This document shows positions 44,111 through 53,707 of a stretch of 64,000 bases of DNA, in pieces (positions within the stretch are counted from its first letter, which is position 1; each line of letters starts with the position of its first letter). The stretch spans positions 1 through 64,000 of the forward strand of contig NZ_JAMTDV010000062.1 in assembly GCF_023806565.1 (NCBI RefSeq), written 5' to 3'. Both the position numbers and the translations under genes were made by a program. The stretch is from Accumulibacter sp. (GTDB lineage Bacteria > Pseudomonadota > Gammaproteobacteria > Burkholderiales > Rhodocyclaceae). A model generated the notes under the pieces. That model was given only the letters and a program-made list of their open reading frames with translations, ran no database searches and had not been told where the DNA came from.

Positions 44111-44788
44111 ATGCGCATTCGATCGTTTTTGCCCCTGAGCGCGCTGTACTTGCTCGCCCTGAGCGCGTGCACGACCGTTCCACCAACCAACGTGCATCAG
44201 CCGATGAGCGCACGCCCTGCGGACCGACCCGAAGCGCTCGCCGCACGCTTGGCGGCGACCGGCAGCATCTACCAGGCGGGAGCCTCGCGGACACTGTTCG
44301 AGGACCGTCGGGCGCGCTACGTCGGCGACACGATCACCGTGACGATCACCGAAAACACCTCGGCGGCGACCAAGTCGGCCACCGATGTTTCGCGAACCGG
44401 CAGCATCAGCGCGTCGTCGGGACCGAACGTCAATCTGCCCGGGAAATCGCTCTACGAGCTCAAAGGCAGCAGCAGCAATACCGCCGCCGGCAAGGGGGAT
44501 GCGGCGGCCAACAACGTGTTCACCGGCACCATCACGGTGACTGTGATCGAAGTGCTGGCGAATGGCAATTTGCTGGTCTCCGGAGAGAAACAGGTGGCGA
44601 TCGGGCACGGACAGGAATACATCCGCCTGTCAGGCATCGTCAATCCCTATTTCGTCAATGCGGCCAATACCATCGCGTCCTCCCAGATTGCCGACGCACG
44701 CATCGAATACAAGGAGAGTGGCGCGATCAGCGAAGCGCAGGTGATGGGCTGGTTGGCACGATTCTTCCTTTCGGTTCTGCCTTACTGA
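44111..44788 (+). CDS. flgH: Flagellar L-ring lipoprotein FlgH
   Basis: This 225-residue outer-membrane lipoprotein has a lipobox ending LSAC (lipidated C20), then FEDRRARYVGDTITVTITEN near 64, and the family-conserved GEKQVAIGHGQEYIRLSG and VNPYFVNAANTIAS. It forms the L ring. It is 10 bases from flgG and 12 from flgI. Confidence 0.95.
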   Translation: MRIRSFLPLSALYLLALSACTTVPPTNVHQPMSARPADRPEALAARLAATGSIYQAGASRTLFEDRRARYVGDTITVTITENTSAATKSATDVSRTGSISASSGPNVNLPGKSLYELKGSSSNTAAGKGDAAANNVFTGTITVTVIEVLANGNLLVSGEKQVAIGHGQEYIRLSGIVNPYFVNAANTIASSQIADARIEYKESGAISEAQVMGWLARFFLSVLPY

Positions 44789-44800
44789 GGAGCGCACGCC

Positions 44801-45931
44801 ATGCCCCCGAAATCCGATGCTCGAACTGGCAGATGTTGGTATCGGACGGCAGTTCTTGCCGTCCTGTGGATCTTGAGTACCTCGGCCGTCGCCGAACGGA
44901 TCAAGGATCTGGCGTCGGTGCAGGGAGTGCGCAACAATCAACTGGTCGGCTACGGCCTGGTCGTCGGTCTCGACGGAACCGGCGATCAGACGACGCAGAC
45001 ACCATTCACCACACAGAGCATCATCAACATGCTGGCGCAGCTCGGAACGACACTGTCTACCACGCAATCGCTGCAGCTAAAGAACGTTGCGGCGGTGATG
45101 GTGACGGCGAACCTGCCACCGTTCGCGAGAATCGGGCAACAGATCGATGTCACCGTATCGTCAATGGGCAACGCCAAGAGCCTGCGCGGCGGAACGCTCG
45201 TGATGACGCCGCTGAAAGGTGCCGACGGTCAGATCTACGCGCAGGCGCAGGGCAATTTGCTGGTTCCTGGAGCCGGTGCGTCGGCCCCTGGCGCCAGGGT
45301 GCTGGTCAACCATCTGCTTGCCGGTCGTATCGTCGGTGGCGCGACCGTCGAGCGAGAAGTGCCGACGGCGCTTGGGCAGGGGCAGTTCGTCCACTACGAG
45401 ATGGGCACGACCGATTTCGGTACCACGCAACGGGTCGTCGATGTCATCAATCGCGAGATCGGGCCAGGTACGGCGCAGGCGGTCGACGGGCGACTGATTC
45501 GCGTCAGTGCTCCGGAAGAAGCCAACAGCCGCGTTGCCTTTCTGGGTCGGCTCGAGAATCTCGAAGTGCGTCCAACGAAGGCGGTCGCCAAGGTGATCAT
45601 CAATCCGCGCACCGGCTCGGTAGTCATGAACCAGACGGTGACGATCGATTCCTGTGCCGTTGCGCATGGCAATCTCTCCGTGGTCATCAATACCGAGCAG
45701 AAGGTCAGCCAGCCTAACCCGCTGGCGGCAGGACAGACGGTGACGACGACGCAAAGCGAAATCGAAGTCAAGCAGGGTGGCGGCTCGCTCATCCAGTTGA
45801 AGGCGGGAGTCAGTCTGGCCGAGGTGGTCAAGGCGATCAACGCGCTTGGTGCCGGGCCCCAGGACTTGCTTTCCATCCTGCAATCGATGAAAGCGGCCGG
45901 TGCGTTGCGTGCCGACCTCGAGATCATTTGA
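44801..45931 (+). CDS. flgI: Flagellar P-ring protein FlgI
   Basis: This 376-residue periplasmic P-ring protein has an N-terminal signal peptide ([14 protein letters not shown]), [29 protein letters not shown] near 33-60 in conserved pieces, and [22 protein letters not shown]. It needs FlgA (38828-39532) for assembly. Length and order are normal. Confidence 0.96.
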   Translation: MPPKSDARTGRCWYRTAVLAVLWILSTSAVAERIKDLASVQGVRNNQLVGYGLVVGLDGTGDQTTQTPFTTQSIINMLAQLGTTLSTTQSLQLKNVAAVMVTANLPPFARIGQQIDVTVSSMGNAKSLRGGTLVMTPLKGADGQIYAQAQGNLLVPGAGASAPGARVLVNHLLAGRIVGGATVEREVPTALGQGQFVHYEMGTTDFGTTQRVVDVINREIGPGTAQAVDGRLIRVSAPEEANSRVAFLGRLENLEVRPTKAVAKVIINPRTGSVVMNQTVTIDSCAVAHGNLSVVINTEQKVSQPNPLAAGQTVTTTQSEIEVKQGGGSLIQLKAGVSLAEVVKAINALGAGPQDLLSILQSMKAAGALRADLEII

Positions 45932-45971
45932 ACCCCGTGTCCGGTAACCGGCCAAACACCGTCTTCAACCC

Positions 45972-46898
45972 ATGAGATCGTCCGATCCGATCCTCAATCG
46001 TCTGGCCATCGACCCGGCCGTCGCCAACGACCTGCGCACCCGGCTTCGGCAGGACCCACAAGGCGGGGCCAAGGCGACGGCGCGGCAGTTCGAGGGCATG
46101 TTGATGCACGTGATGCTGAAAAGCATGCGCGACGCGAGTCCGCAGGGCAGCCTGTTGGACAACGAGCAAAGCCGATTCTTTACCGCCATCGGCGATCAGC
46201 AACTGGCGCAGAATCTTGCCGCGCAGGCGCCGCTGGGTTTCGCCAATTCGATCGAGCGCCAGTTGCAGCGGCAATTGGCCGGGAATGCGGCCGCTAGCGC
46301 GGGCTTGCCGGATGCCGCTTCACCACCGGCGGCACGGCTGGCGACGACCCGTGTCGGCGCAGAGCGCCCGGTCGGCCGATCGAGCGCGGGAACGCCGATT
46401 GGCGCCACGGCACCGGCAGCGTCGGCCAGCACGCGCGATTTTGCCGACCAGGTCCGACCGTATGCCGTCGACGCGGCGGCTCTGACCGGCGTGCCGGCCG
46501 ATTTTCTCGTCGCCCACGCGGCACTCGAAAGTGGCTGGGGGAAGCACGAGATCCGGAACACCGATGGCACGCGCACGTTCAATCTCTTTGGCATCAAGGC
46601 TGGACGAAAGTGGTCGGGCCCGACGGTGGAAGCGTCGACCACCGAGTTCGTCAATGGCCAGGCGCAATCGGTGCGCGCGAAATTCCGCGTCTATGCTTCG
46701 TACGCCGAGGCATTCGAGGACTATGGCAGACTGCTCAGCAGCAATCCCCGTTTCGCCGGCGTCATTGGTCAGCAGGATGGCGCGCAGTTTGCCCGTGCAT
46801 TACAACAGGCGGGCTACGCTACCGATCCGCTATACGCCGAGAAGCTGACACGCGTCATTGGCGCGACGGCGCCGCGACCGACACTTGCCGCGACTTGA
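45972..46898 (+). CDS. flgJ: Rod cap and peptidoglycan hydrolase FlgJ
   Basis: This 308-residue bifunctional protein has an N-terminal rod-binding domain (KATARQFEGMLMHVMLKSMR near 35-54; FTAIGDQQLAQNLA) and a C-terminal glucosaminidase/muramidase domain with catalytic Glu in HAALESGWGK near 180, NLFGIKAG and YASYAEAFEDY. It opens peptidoglycan for the rod. The linker (~105-150) is Ala/Pro-rich. Confidence 0.94.
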   Translation: MRSSDPILNRLAIDPAVANDLRTRLRQDPQGGAKATARQFEGMLMHVMLKSMRDASPQGSLLDNEQSRFFTAIGDQQLAQNLAAQAPLGFANSIERQLQRQLAGNAAASAGLPDAASPPAARLATTRVGAERPVGRSSAGTPIGATAPAASASTRDFADQVRPYAVDAAALTGVPADFLVAHAALESGWGKHEIRNTDGTRTFNLFGIKAGRKWSGPTVEASTTEFVNGQAQSVRAKFRVYASYAEAFEDYGRLLSSNPRFAGVIGQQDGAQFARALQQAGYATDPLYAEKLTRVIGATAPRPTLAAT

Positions 46899-46973
46899 AC
46901 GAGGTGACACTTGCGGGCCTAAACACGGGCAGGGAATCGCCGTTTACGTGACAATCAAGAAGGATCTGACGGC

Positions 46974-49019
46974 ATGAGCACAGGAATCATCAGCACCGGT
47001 GTCAGTGGTCTGAACGCCGCCCAGTTCGGCCTGCAAACCACTGAACACAATATCGCCAACGCCAACACCCCTGGATTTACGCGTCAACGGACGATTCAGG
47101 CGACCACTCCCGGCCTGCAGACGGGCTCTGGTTTCGTCGGTCAGGGCGCGCAGGTCGCCACGATCGAACGCATCTACAGCAGTTTTCTGACCGACCAGGT
47201 CAATCGCTCGCAGAGCAGCGCCAGTGGGCTGGACAGCTACGCGGCGCAAATCGCGCAGATCGACGGCATGCTGGCCGATGCGACGACTGGCCTGTCACCG
47301 GCTCTCCAGGATTTCTTCACCAGCGTGCAGCAGGTCGCGGCCAATCCCTCGCAGTTGCCGAGTCGTCAGGCCATGATCTCCGCTGCCCAGGCCCTGGTCG
47401 ACCGCTACCAGTCGATGGGGGATCAACTGACGCAAATGTCCGACGGCATCAATAGCGAAATCAACTCGACGGTTGCCGGAATCAATTCGTACGCCGAGCA
47501 GATTGCCTCGCTCAACCAGAAGATCGGCGTTGCCGAAGCCGCTACGGGCCAACCCGCGAATGACCTGCTGGATGGTCGCGACCAGTTGCTCGCGCAACTG
47601 AACAAGCTGATCAAGGCTACGACGACCACCAACAGCGATGGCAGCATCAATGTATTTGTCGGCAGCGGTCAGCAACTGGTCGTCGGTGCCCAGGCGATGA
47701 GCCTCGCCACATTGCCATCGGCCAGTGACCCGTCGCGTCTGGCAGTGGCCCTGAAGACTGGCACAGGGGGCACCCCGCAGGAGATCCCGGAATCGCTGCT
47801 CAACGGCGGCAGTCTTGGCGGCTTGCTGGCGTTTCGCACCGAGTCTCTGGATACTGCGCGCAGCGAACTGGGGCGCAACGCCGTGTCTCTGGCCCTGACT
47901 TTCAATGCCCAGAGCGCGCTCGGTCAGGACCTGCTCGGTCAATCGCAGCTTTCGGCGGCGCCCAACGGTTTTTCTCCGAATCTGTTTTCGATTTCTGCTC
48001 CGACGGTCATTCCCAACAGCCGCAACCCGGTCGGCAGCCCGTCGGTCAGTGCCACCTTCGTGACGCCGCCGCCGTACAGCGGCAACTTCTACACCGATCT
48101 TGGCGCCAGCGACTACCGCTTGACCTCCGACGGGAGCAGCGTGACGCTGACTCGCCTCAGCGACAACCAGCAGTGGTCCGCCGCCGGAACGGACACGTTG
48201 GCGCTGAACGCGCAGGCGGCAACGCAGGGTTTCACCCTCGGTTCTGCTACGCTGTTGGCGGGGTCGAGCTATCTCATCCAGCCAAGCCGTGACGCCGCGC
48301 GCAAGATTTCGCTGAATCCGGCGCTGGCTGCAGATCCTCGGCTGATCACTGCGGCCGGGCCGGTTCGCACAGCTCTCGGCGCGGCCAATACCGGCGGTGC
48401 AACGATCTCGGCAGGTAATGCCGGACCTGGCTATGCGGCCGCGGTTGCGGCGATGCCGATTACCCTCAGCTACCAGAACGGCCGGCTGCAAGGGTTCACC
48501 GTGGGCTCGCTGGTTGCGCTCGATGGCGCTACGCCTGTCACCATCGATGCGTCCGGTAGCCTTCCTTACACCAGTGGGGAGACCATCACGCTGGTCGGTT
48601 CGGTTGCCAGCACGCCTTCGACCGGTTTCAGCTTTGCGATATCGGGCTCGCCGAACAACGGCGATACCTTCCGGATCGCTCGGAATACGGGAGGTACCGC
48701 CGACGGACGCAACGCGCTGGCTCTCGCACAGTTGCAGACGCAGGACACGATGTCCGGCAAGACCGCCTCGTTTCAGCAGGCATACGCGCAGTTGGTCAGC
48801 GAGACCGGGAACAAGGCACGCCAGGTGCAGGTTTCGGGCGATGCGCAAAAGTCGCTTCTCGATCAGGCCCAGAGCAGCCGTGATTCGCTTTCCGGGGTGA
48901 ATCTCGACGAGGAGGCGGCCAATCTGCTGCGCTATCAGCAGGCCTATCAGGCGTCGGCCAAAGCTCTGCAGATCGGTGCCAGTCTTTTCGACACGATTCT
49001 GCAGATCGCAGCTCGCTGA
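46974..49019 (+). CDS. flgK: Hook-filament junction protein FlgK
   Basis: This 681-residue junction protein is longer than the enteric homologue of ~550 residues. The N-terminus has GVSGLNAAQFGLQTTEHNIANANTPGF in family pieces (9-35), and the C-terminus has the GVNLDEEAANLLRYQQAYQASAKAL pattern near 645. The extra length is in the exposed central region (~330-600), rich in Gly, Ser, Thr and Asn. The chaperone FlgN is encoded at 37940-38419. Confidence 0.94.
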   Translation: MSTGIISTGVSGLNAAQFGLQTTEHNIANANTPGFTRQRTIQATTPGLQTGSGFVGQGAQVATIERIYSSFLTDQVNRSQSSASGLDSYAAQIAQIDGMLADATTGLSPALQDFFTSVQQVAANPSQLPSRQAMISAAQALVDRYQSMGDQLTQMSDGINSEINSTVAGINSYAEQIASLNQKIGVAEAATGQPANDLLDGRDQLLAQLNKLIKATTTTNSDGSINVFVGSGQQLVVGAQAMSLATLPSASDPSRLAVALKTGTGGTPQEIPESLLNGGSLGGLLAFRTESLDTARSELGRNAVSLALTFNAQSALGQDLLGQSQLSAAPNGFSPNLFSISAPTVIPNSRNPVGSPSVSATFVTPPPYSGNFYTDLGASDYRLTSDGSSVTLTRLSDNQQWSAAGTDTLALNAQAATQGFTLGSATLLAGSSYLIQPSRDAARKISLNPALAADPRLITAAGPVRTALGAANTGGATISAGNAGPGYAAAVAAMPITLSYQNGRLQGFTVGSLVALDGATPVTIDASGSLPYTSGETITLVGSVASTPSTGFSFAISGSPNNGDTFRIARNTGGTADGRNALALAQLQTQDTMSGKTASFQQAYAQLVSETGNKARQVQVSGDAQKSLLDQAQSSRDSLSGVNLDEEAANLLRYQQAYQASAKALQIGASLFDTILQIAAR

Positions 49020-49029
49020 GGAGAGTCCG

Positions 49030-50370
49030 ATGCGCATCAGTACCACTCAGATTTACGCGGCGGGCCTGGTCGGAATGGAGCAGAACCAGAGTCAGGTCCT
49101 CAAGTTGCAGAACCGGATCGCCAGCGGGCGCCGTATCCTGACTCCGGCGGACGACCCGGTGGCCGCTGCGCGCGTGCTCGAAGTTACGCAAACCAAGGAC
49201 GTGGCCGCGGAGTACGCGCGCAACCAGGGCGATGCGAGCAACCGCCTCGGCATGATCGACGATCAGCTCACTGCCCTGACCGATCTCCTGCAGAGTGTTC
49301 GCAGCCGAACCGTTCAGGCGGCCAACACGGTGCTTTCGGACAGCGACCGAGTGGCGATCGCGACCGAGCTCCAGGCGCGACTGGACGAGATGCTCGGGAT
49401 CGCCAACAGCCGCAGCGCAGAAGGGGACTACCTGTTTTCTGGCTACCAGGGGACGGCCATTCCCTTTGTGCGCACCGCCGCGTCATCCACTTCCACCTCG
49501 TCGTCGGTCGCCTATTTCGGTGACGATGGCGAACGCCTCTTGCAAGTGAGTCCGTCGCAGCAACTGGCGGCCAACATCGCGGGTAGCGACCTGTTCATGA
49601 ACGTCAGGGAAGGAAACGGGAATTTCTCGACGGCCGCCGGCGGCAACGGGCCAGGCCTTCCCAATCAGGGAACGGGGATGATCGATGCCGGTTCCCTGCT
49701 TGATCGACAGAAGTGGCAAGGCGCTTTGAACAATGATTCGCTGTGGCAGGGGAGCAGCCAGCGCGAGGTTCAGATCCGGTTCTCTTCGGTCGCCGGGGTC
49801 AGCAGCTATCAGCTCTTCGATGCTTCGACAAACGCCCCGCCGGCGGCGCCGCTGGCACCCAGGGCAATTGGGCCAGTGCAGAGCTTTACTCCTGGCCAGA
49901 CCATTCCCGTGGTGAACAGCACGACCACCCCACCCACCGATTTCGGAGCGCAAGTCGTGATCGATGGTTCGCCCGTCGACGGCGATACTTTCATCGTCAA
50001 GCCTAGTGCCAACAAGAGCATGTTTCAGACCGTGCAGGAAATGCTCGACTTGCTGCGATCGCCGGTAGACTCGGGCACGGCGAGGACCGCGTTCTCCGTG
50101 CAGATGCAGGCACACCTCAACAATCTGGATCAGGCGCTGGCCAATGTTGGCCGGGTGCAGGCGACCGTCGGGGCGCGTTTGCAGGTCCTGGACGGTCTAA
50201 GCAGTAGTTCATCGGCGCTTGACGTGCAGTACCAGCAGACTTTGTCGGGCTTGCAGGATCTGGACTACGCGCAGGCGATCTCGGATTTCACCAGGCAGCA
50301 GACCAGCCTCGAGGCGGCGCAGAAGTCGTTCGTGCAGATCGCCGGCCTGAGTCTTTTCAAGTATCTCTAG
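49030..50370 (+). CDS. flgL: Hook-filament junction protein FlgL
   Basis: This 446-residue flagellin-like junction protein has the N-terminal MRISTTQIYAAGLVGM, LQNRIASGRRILTPADDPVAAARVLE near 22-47, and YLFSGYQGTAIPF near 135. The C-terminal helix includes DLDYAQAISDFTRQQTSLEAA. The ATG at 49030 with GAGGAGA upstream is the start. It completes the hook and accepts flagellin. Confidence 0.94.
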   Translation: MRISTTQIYAAGLVGMEQNQSQVLKLQNRIASGRRILTPADDPVAAARVLEVTQTKDVAAEYARNQGDASNRLGMIDDQLTALTDLLQSVRSRTVQAANTVLSDSDRVAIATELQARLDEMLGIANSRSAEGDYLFSGYQGTAIPFVRTAASSTSTSSSVAYFGDDGERLLQVSPSQQLAANIAGSDLFMNVREGNGNFSTAAGGNGPGLPNQGTGMIDAGSLLDRQKWQGALNNDSLWQGSSQREVQIRFSSVAGVSSYQLFDASTNAPPAAPLAPRAIGPVQSFTPGQTIPVVNSTTTPPTDFGAQVVIDGSPVDGDTFIVKPSANKSMFQTVQEMLDLLRSPVDSGTARTAFSVQMQAHLNNLDQALANVGRVQATVGARLQVLDGLSSSSSALDVQYQQTLSGLQDLDYAQAISDFTRQQTSLEAAQKSFVQIAGLSLFKYL

Positions 50371-50387
50371 AGGGAGGAAAGACTCGC

Positions 50388-50918
50388 ATGCGATCGAGCG
50401 CCGTTTGGTCGCTGGCGCTGCTGCTGAATGCCTGTGGCAGCGTGGACTGGAACGCGTCGCCACGCGCCGAGGGCAAACGGGCCGACTATTCCTTCATGCA
50501 GTCGCCGAATCCGACCGTGCAGGTGGATCCGCCCAGAGGCGCTGCACTCATCGGAAGCGCGGCCTACGCCGTGAACTACGCGAGTGGTGCCGAATATCTT
50601 TCTCCCGCTGCTGTCGCGGCGCTTGCCGCCTACGCCATTTATGATCCCTTGGCACCCAACTGGACGATCGAGGAAAGAATTCTCGACAGCGAGAGCTATC
50701 ACCTTTCGATGCGTGCCAAGAGCTTCCGTACTGGTGGCGACGGCGAATCCGCCCTGATTCTCCGGCGTCGCGCGCTACAGTTACAGCGCGAAAGAGGATT
50801 CCCCGCGTACCGGGTGCTCGAGTATTCGGAGGGTATCGAGTCGACGACCCCGTTTACCCATCGCTACGCCGAGGGAGTGATTCAACTCGTCCGCTCTGAT
50901 CCACCCCGGAAGCCTTAG
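50388..50918 (+). CDS. Small lipoprotein of unknown function
   Basis: This 176-residue protein has a short signal peptide and a lipobox ending LNAC (lipidated C16). The mature part contains an Ala/Tyr-rich helix (LSPAAVAALAAYAIYDPLAP near 68-87) and a C-terminal beta-rich region (ESYHLSMRAKSF; FTHRYAEGVIQLV). No named family was recognised. A strong GAGGGAGGAAAG ribosome site lies 18 bases after flgL, so it is probably the last gene of the flg operon. Its stop shares TTAG with the converging fliR stop. It could be a flagellar outer-membrane or envelope accessory, by location only. Confidence 0.7.
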   Translation: MRSSAVWSLALLLNACGSVDWNASPRAEGKRADYSFMQSPNPTVQVDPPRGAALIGSAAYAVNYASGAEYLSPAAVAALAAYAIYDPLAPNWTIEERILDSESYHLSMRAKSFRTGGDGESALILRRRALQLQRERGFPAYRVLEYSEGIESTTPFTHRYAEGVIQLVRSDPPRKP

Positions 50919-51694
50919 TGAACGGGCGCTGCCGCCAGCATGGCTGCGAGACCGCGCTCGAACATATGCTGTAGCGGGGCGCTCGCATACGACAGGGCGA
51001 GCATCAGGGCGGTGAAGCCGAGCGCGATGGTGAGGGGAAAGCCGATTGCCATCAGGTTGAGCTGTGGCGCCGCGCGGCTCAGGATGGCGAGCGCAAGGTT
51101 GGTGATCAGCAGCGCAACGACCACCGGCAGCGCGAGGAGCAATCCCGAGGAAAAGAGGATCGCACCGGAAGTCGCCAGGTTCGATCCGATCTCGGCGGAT
51201 AGCGAGGGTGTGCTCACCGGCAATACGGTGAAGCTCTGCACCAGCGTTGCGATCACCATCAGGTGACCATTGATCGCGAGAAAAGTCAGCAGCGCGAGAA
51301 GACCCAGAAACTCCGACACCACTGCCGTCTGGCCGGCACTCTGGGGGTCGTACGAGCTGGCAAAACCGAGGCCCATCTGCAGGCTGATCAGGTTGCCCGC
51401 CATGTCGACCGCCGCAAATACCAGGCGCATGACGAATCCCATCGCGAAGCCGATGAACATTTCCCGGGCGAGGAGCAGCAGGCCGGTTGCCGACGCCGGA
51501 TCGATGCGGGGCATCGACGGCAGCACCGGCGCGATTGCAATGGCGATCGCAAGGCCGAGCATCAGCCGGACCTGTACGGTCAGCGCGAGATTGTCGAACG
51601 GCGGCGACGCCACCAGGAGGGCGAGAATGCGTGCCAACGGGAAGAAAAAAGCCGTTACCCAGGCGTTGATCTCGGCGCTGCTCACACTGATCAT
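50915..51694 (-). CDS. fliR: Flagellar export protein FliR
   Basis: This 259-residue inner-membrane export-gate component has five to six membrane helices (LARILALLVASPPF; LAIAIAIAPVLPSM; FIGFAMGFVMRLVFAAVDMAG near 87-107 in conserved pieces). It forms the FliP-FliQ-FliR core through which substrates pass. It is the last gene of the fliF-fliR series. Confidence 0.95.
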   Translation of the reverse strand: MISVSSAEINAWVTAFFFPLARILALLVASPPFDNLALTVQVRLMLGLAIAIAIAPVLPSMPRIDPASATGLLLLAREMFIGFAMGFVMRLVFAAVDMAGNLISLQMGLGFASSYDPQSAGQTAVVSEFLGLLALLTFLAINGHLMVIATLVQSFTVLPVSTPSLSAEIGSNLATSGAILFSSGLLLALPVVVALLITNLALAILSRAAPQLNLMAIGFPLTIALGFTALMLALSYASAPLQHMFERGLAAMLAAAPVH

Positions 51695-51706
51695 GGCATG
51701 GCCCGC

Positions 51707-51976
51707 TCAGCCAATCAGCAAAGGGATGTTCTCGAACAAACGGCGCACGTAGTCCACCATGATCTCCAGCATCCACGGGCCGGCGAGCAACAGGATGAGG
51801 AACATCCCGACGAGCTTGGGAATGAAGGACAGCGTCTGCTCGTTGATCTGGGTTGCCGCCTGGAAGACGCTGACGATCAGGCCAATTGCCAAGGCCGCCA
51901 GGAGTAGCGGTCCGGCCATCAGCAAGGTCATTTCGACCGCCTGACGTCCGATCTGCATGACCACTTCGGGCGTCAC
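51707..51976 (-). CDS. fliQ: Flagellar export protein FliQ
   Basis: This 89-residue protein has two membrane helices ([35 protein letters not shown]) and the family sequence [11 protein letters not shown] between them. It is part of the export gate with FliP and FliR. The start overlaps the fliP stop (ATGA). Confidence 0.96.
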   Translation of the reverse strand: MTPEVVMQIGRQAVEMTLLMAGPLLLAALAIGLIVSVFQAATQINEQTLSFIPKLVGMFLILLLAGPWMLEIMVDYVRRLFENIPLLIG

Positions 51977-52719
51977 GCGGCAAAGCTCGCGACCAACGAG
52001 CCCAGTAGCAGGTGCCAGCCATCTACCAGGACGAACAGCATCAGCTTCAAGGGCAGCGCCACCATCACTGGCGACATCATCATCATGCCCATCGACATCA
52101 GCACGCTGGCCACGACCATGTCGACGATCAGAAACGGGATGAAAATGATGAAGCCGATCTGAAAGGCAGTCTTCAACTCGCTGGTGACGAAAGCCGGGAT
52201 CAGCAGGCGCATCGGGATGTCGTCGGTGGAGGCGAAGCTCGGCGTTCTGGTGATGCGTGCGAACAGTGCGATGTCGGCTTCCCGCGTCTGTTTGAGCATG
52301 AACTTGCGCAAGGGCACGGCGCCGCGCTCGACGGCCTGCAGGTAGGTGATCCGGTTCTCCGAGAGCGGCAGATAGGCGTCGGAGTAGAGGTCGTCGAGCA
52401 CCGGCGACATGACGAAAAATGTCAGGAAAAGCGCGAGGCCGACCAGCACCTGATTGGGCGGCGAGGTTTGTGTGCCGAGCGCATGCCGCAACAACGAAAG
52501 GACGATGATGATGCGTGTGAAGCTGGTCATCATCAGCAGCGCAGCCGGCAGGAAGGTGAGCGCGGTCAGCGTCAGCAGCGTCTGGATCGACAGGCTGTAG
52601 GTCTGGACACCGTCGGCGCCGGCAGTGCTGGTCAGCATCGGCAGGCCACCGGCCTGGGCCCAGGCGGCCATTGGTGCGAACAGTGCGAGCAGCGTGGCGA
52701 AGTGCTTAGCTGCCTTCAT
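51973..52719 (-). CDS. fliP: Flagellar export protein FliP
   Basis: This 248-residue export-gate protein has a signal peptide ([15 protein letters not shown]) and membrane helices including [39 protein letters not shown] and [20 protein letters not shown]. It overlaps fliO by 14 bases and fliQ by 4. Confidence 0.97.
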   Translation of the reverse strand: MKAAKHFATLLALFAPMAAWAQAGGLPMLTSTAGADGVQTYSLSIQTLLTLTALTFLPAALLMMTSFTRIIIVLSLLRHALGTQTSPPNQVLVGLALFLTFFVMSPVLDDLYSDAYLPLSENRITYLQAVERGAVPLRKFMLKQTREADIALFARITRTPSFASTDDIPMRLLIPAFVTSELKTAFQIGFIIFIPFLIVDMVVASVLMSMGMMMMSPVMVALPLKLMLFVLVDGWHLLLGSLVASFAA

Positions 52720-53155
52720 TCTTTCGTTCAGTGATCTGCTTCAGCCACTGTGCAAAATGCCGCTCGCCATCGCTGGCTGCTTTCAGCTCGCCTTTCGGCA
52801 GCGTGTGCAGGGTGCGGATCTGTCCTGGTACCAGCCCCACGACGATCCAGGTGTCAGCGATTTCCACCAGCACAATACGCTCGCGGGTGCCGATCATCAG
52901 GCCGCCAACCACTCGCAAGGGGCCGCTGCTGCCGAATCCGCGACCGCCGTTGACTTTGCGCAGCAGGTACCCGGCGAGAAACACCACCCCGATGACCACG
53001 AGCAGAGCGACTACCGTCTGCAGCAGCAAGCCGGCGGAAACTCCCGGCGCCTCACCAGCCACCGCCTGTGCCCCGGCGCGGGTCGACAGCAGCGCAAGCA
53101 ACAGACCGGACGGGCTGTGGGTGCTGCGGTAGCGGATGAAATCCAAGTGTCGCAT
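52706..53155 (-). CDS. fliO: Flagellar assembly protein FliO
   Basis: This ~149-residue bitopic protein has an N-terminal signal-like segment, a membrane helix ([21 protein letters not shown] near 44-64) and a small cytoplasmic domain ([26 protein letters not shown]). It stabilises FliP during gate assembly. An in-frame start 21 bases upstream (53176) is less likely. Confidence 0.87.
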   Translation of the reverse strand: MRHLDFIRYRSTHSPSGLLLALLSTRAGAQAVAGEAPGVSAGLLLQTVVALLVVIGVVFLAGYLLRKVNGGRGFGSSGPLRVVGGLMIGTRERIVLVEIADTWIVVGLVPGQIRTLHTLPKGELKAASDGERHFAQWLKQITERKNEGS

Positions 53156-53272
53156 CGATCGGGAGGCCAGAACCAAGGGAGCTGGCTGCTATCTTAAAGC
53201 AAGCGAGGAGAAGATCAACTGGTCGCGCCCAGGCGGTAGCCGTCGAGAATCAGTACAGGAACCGATCGGCTT

Positions 53273-53707
53273 TCAATGTCCGATCTTGCGCGCCCTTTCC
53301 GATGGGGTGACGATGTCGGTCAGACGAATCCCGTACTTGTCATTGACCACCACCACTTCGCCCTGCGCGATCAGGGTGCCGTTGACGAAGACGTTCAGTG
53401 GTTCGCCGGCCATTGCGTCCAGCTCGACCACCGAACCATGCGCCAGTTGCAGGAGGTTCTTGATGGTGATCTTGGTGCGCCCGAGCTCGACGGTGATCTG
53501 CACCGGAATGTCGAGGATCAAGTCGAGCTCGTTCATCAGCGAGGCCTTGTTGTCCTCTCCGTCAAAATGCGGGAAGAGGTCGGCGGGCGGCGGGTTGCTT
53601 GCCGACGAGCCATCACTCATCGACTGTTGTTCAGCCATCGCCGCGGCCCAGTCGTCGTCGAGAGCGGTGCCGTCGTCAGCCGGATTCGCGAATTCGTCTT
53701 CAGCCAT
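53273..53707 (-). CDS. fliN: Flagellar switch protein FliN
   Basis: This 144-residue C-ring protein has an acidic N-terminal extension (~55 residues) and a SpoA domain (DIPVQITVELGRTKITIKNLLQL near 64-86; VFVNGTLIAQGEVVVVNDKYGIRLTDIV). With FliM and FliG it forms the rotor switch. It starts inside the end of fliM (8-base overlap). The 117 bases between its stop and fliO hold no gene. Confidence 0.94.
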   Translation of the reverse strand: MAEDEFANPADDGTALDDDWAAAMAEQQSMSDGSSASNPPPADLFPHFDGEDNKASLMNELDLILDIPVQITVELGRTKITIKNLLQLAHGSVVELDAMAGEPLNVFVNGTLIAQGEVVVVNDKYGIRLTDIVTPSERARKIGH

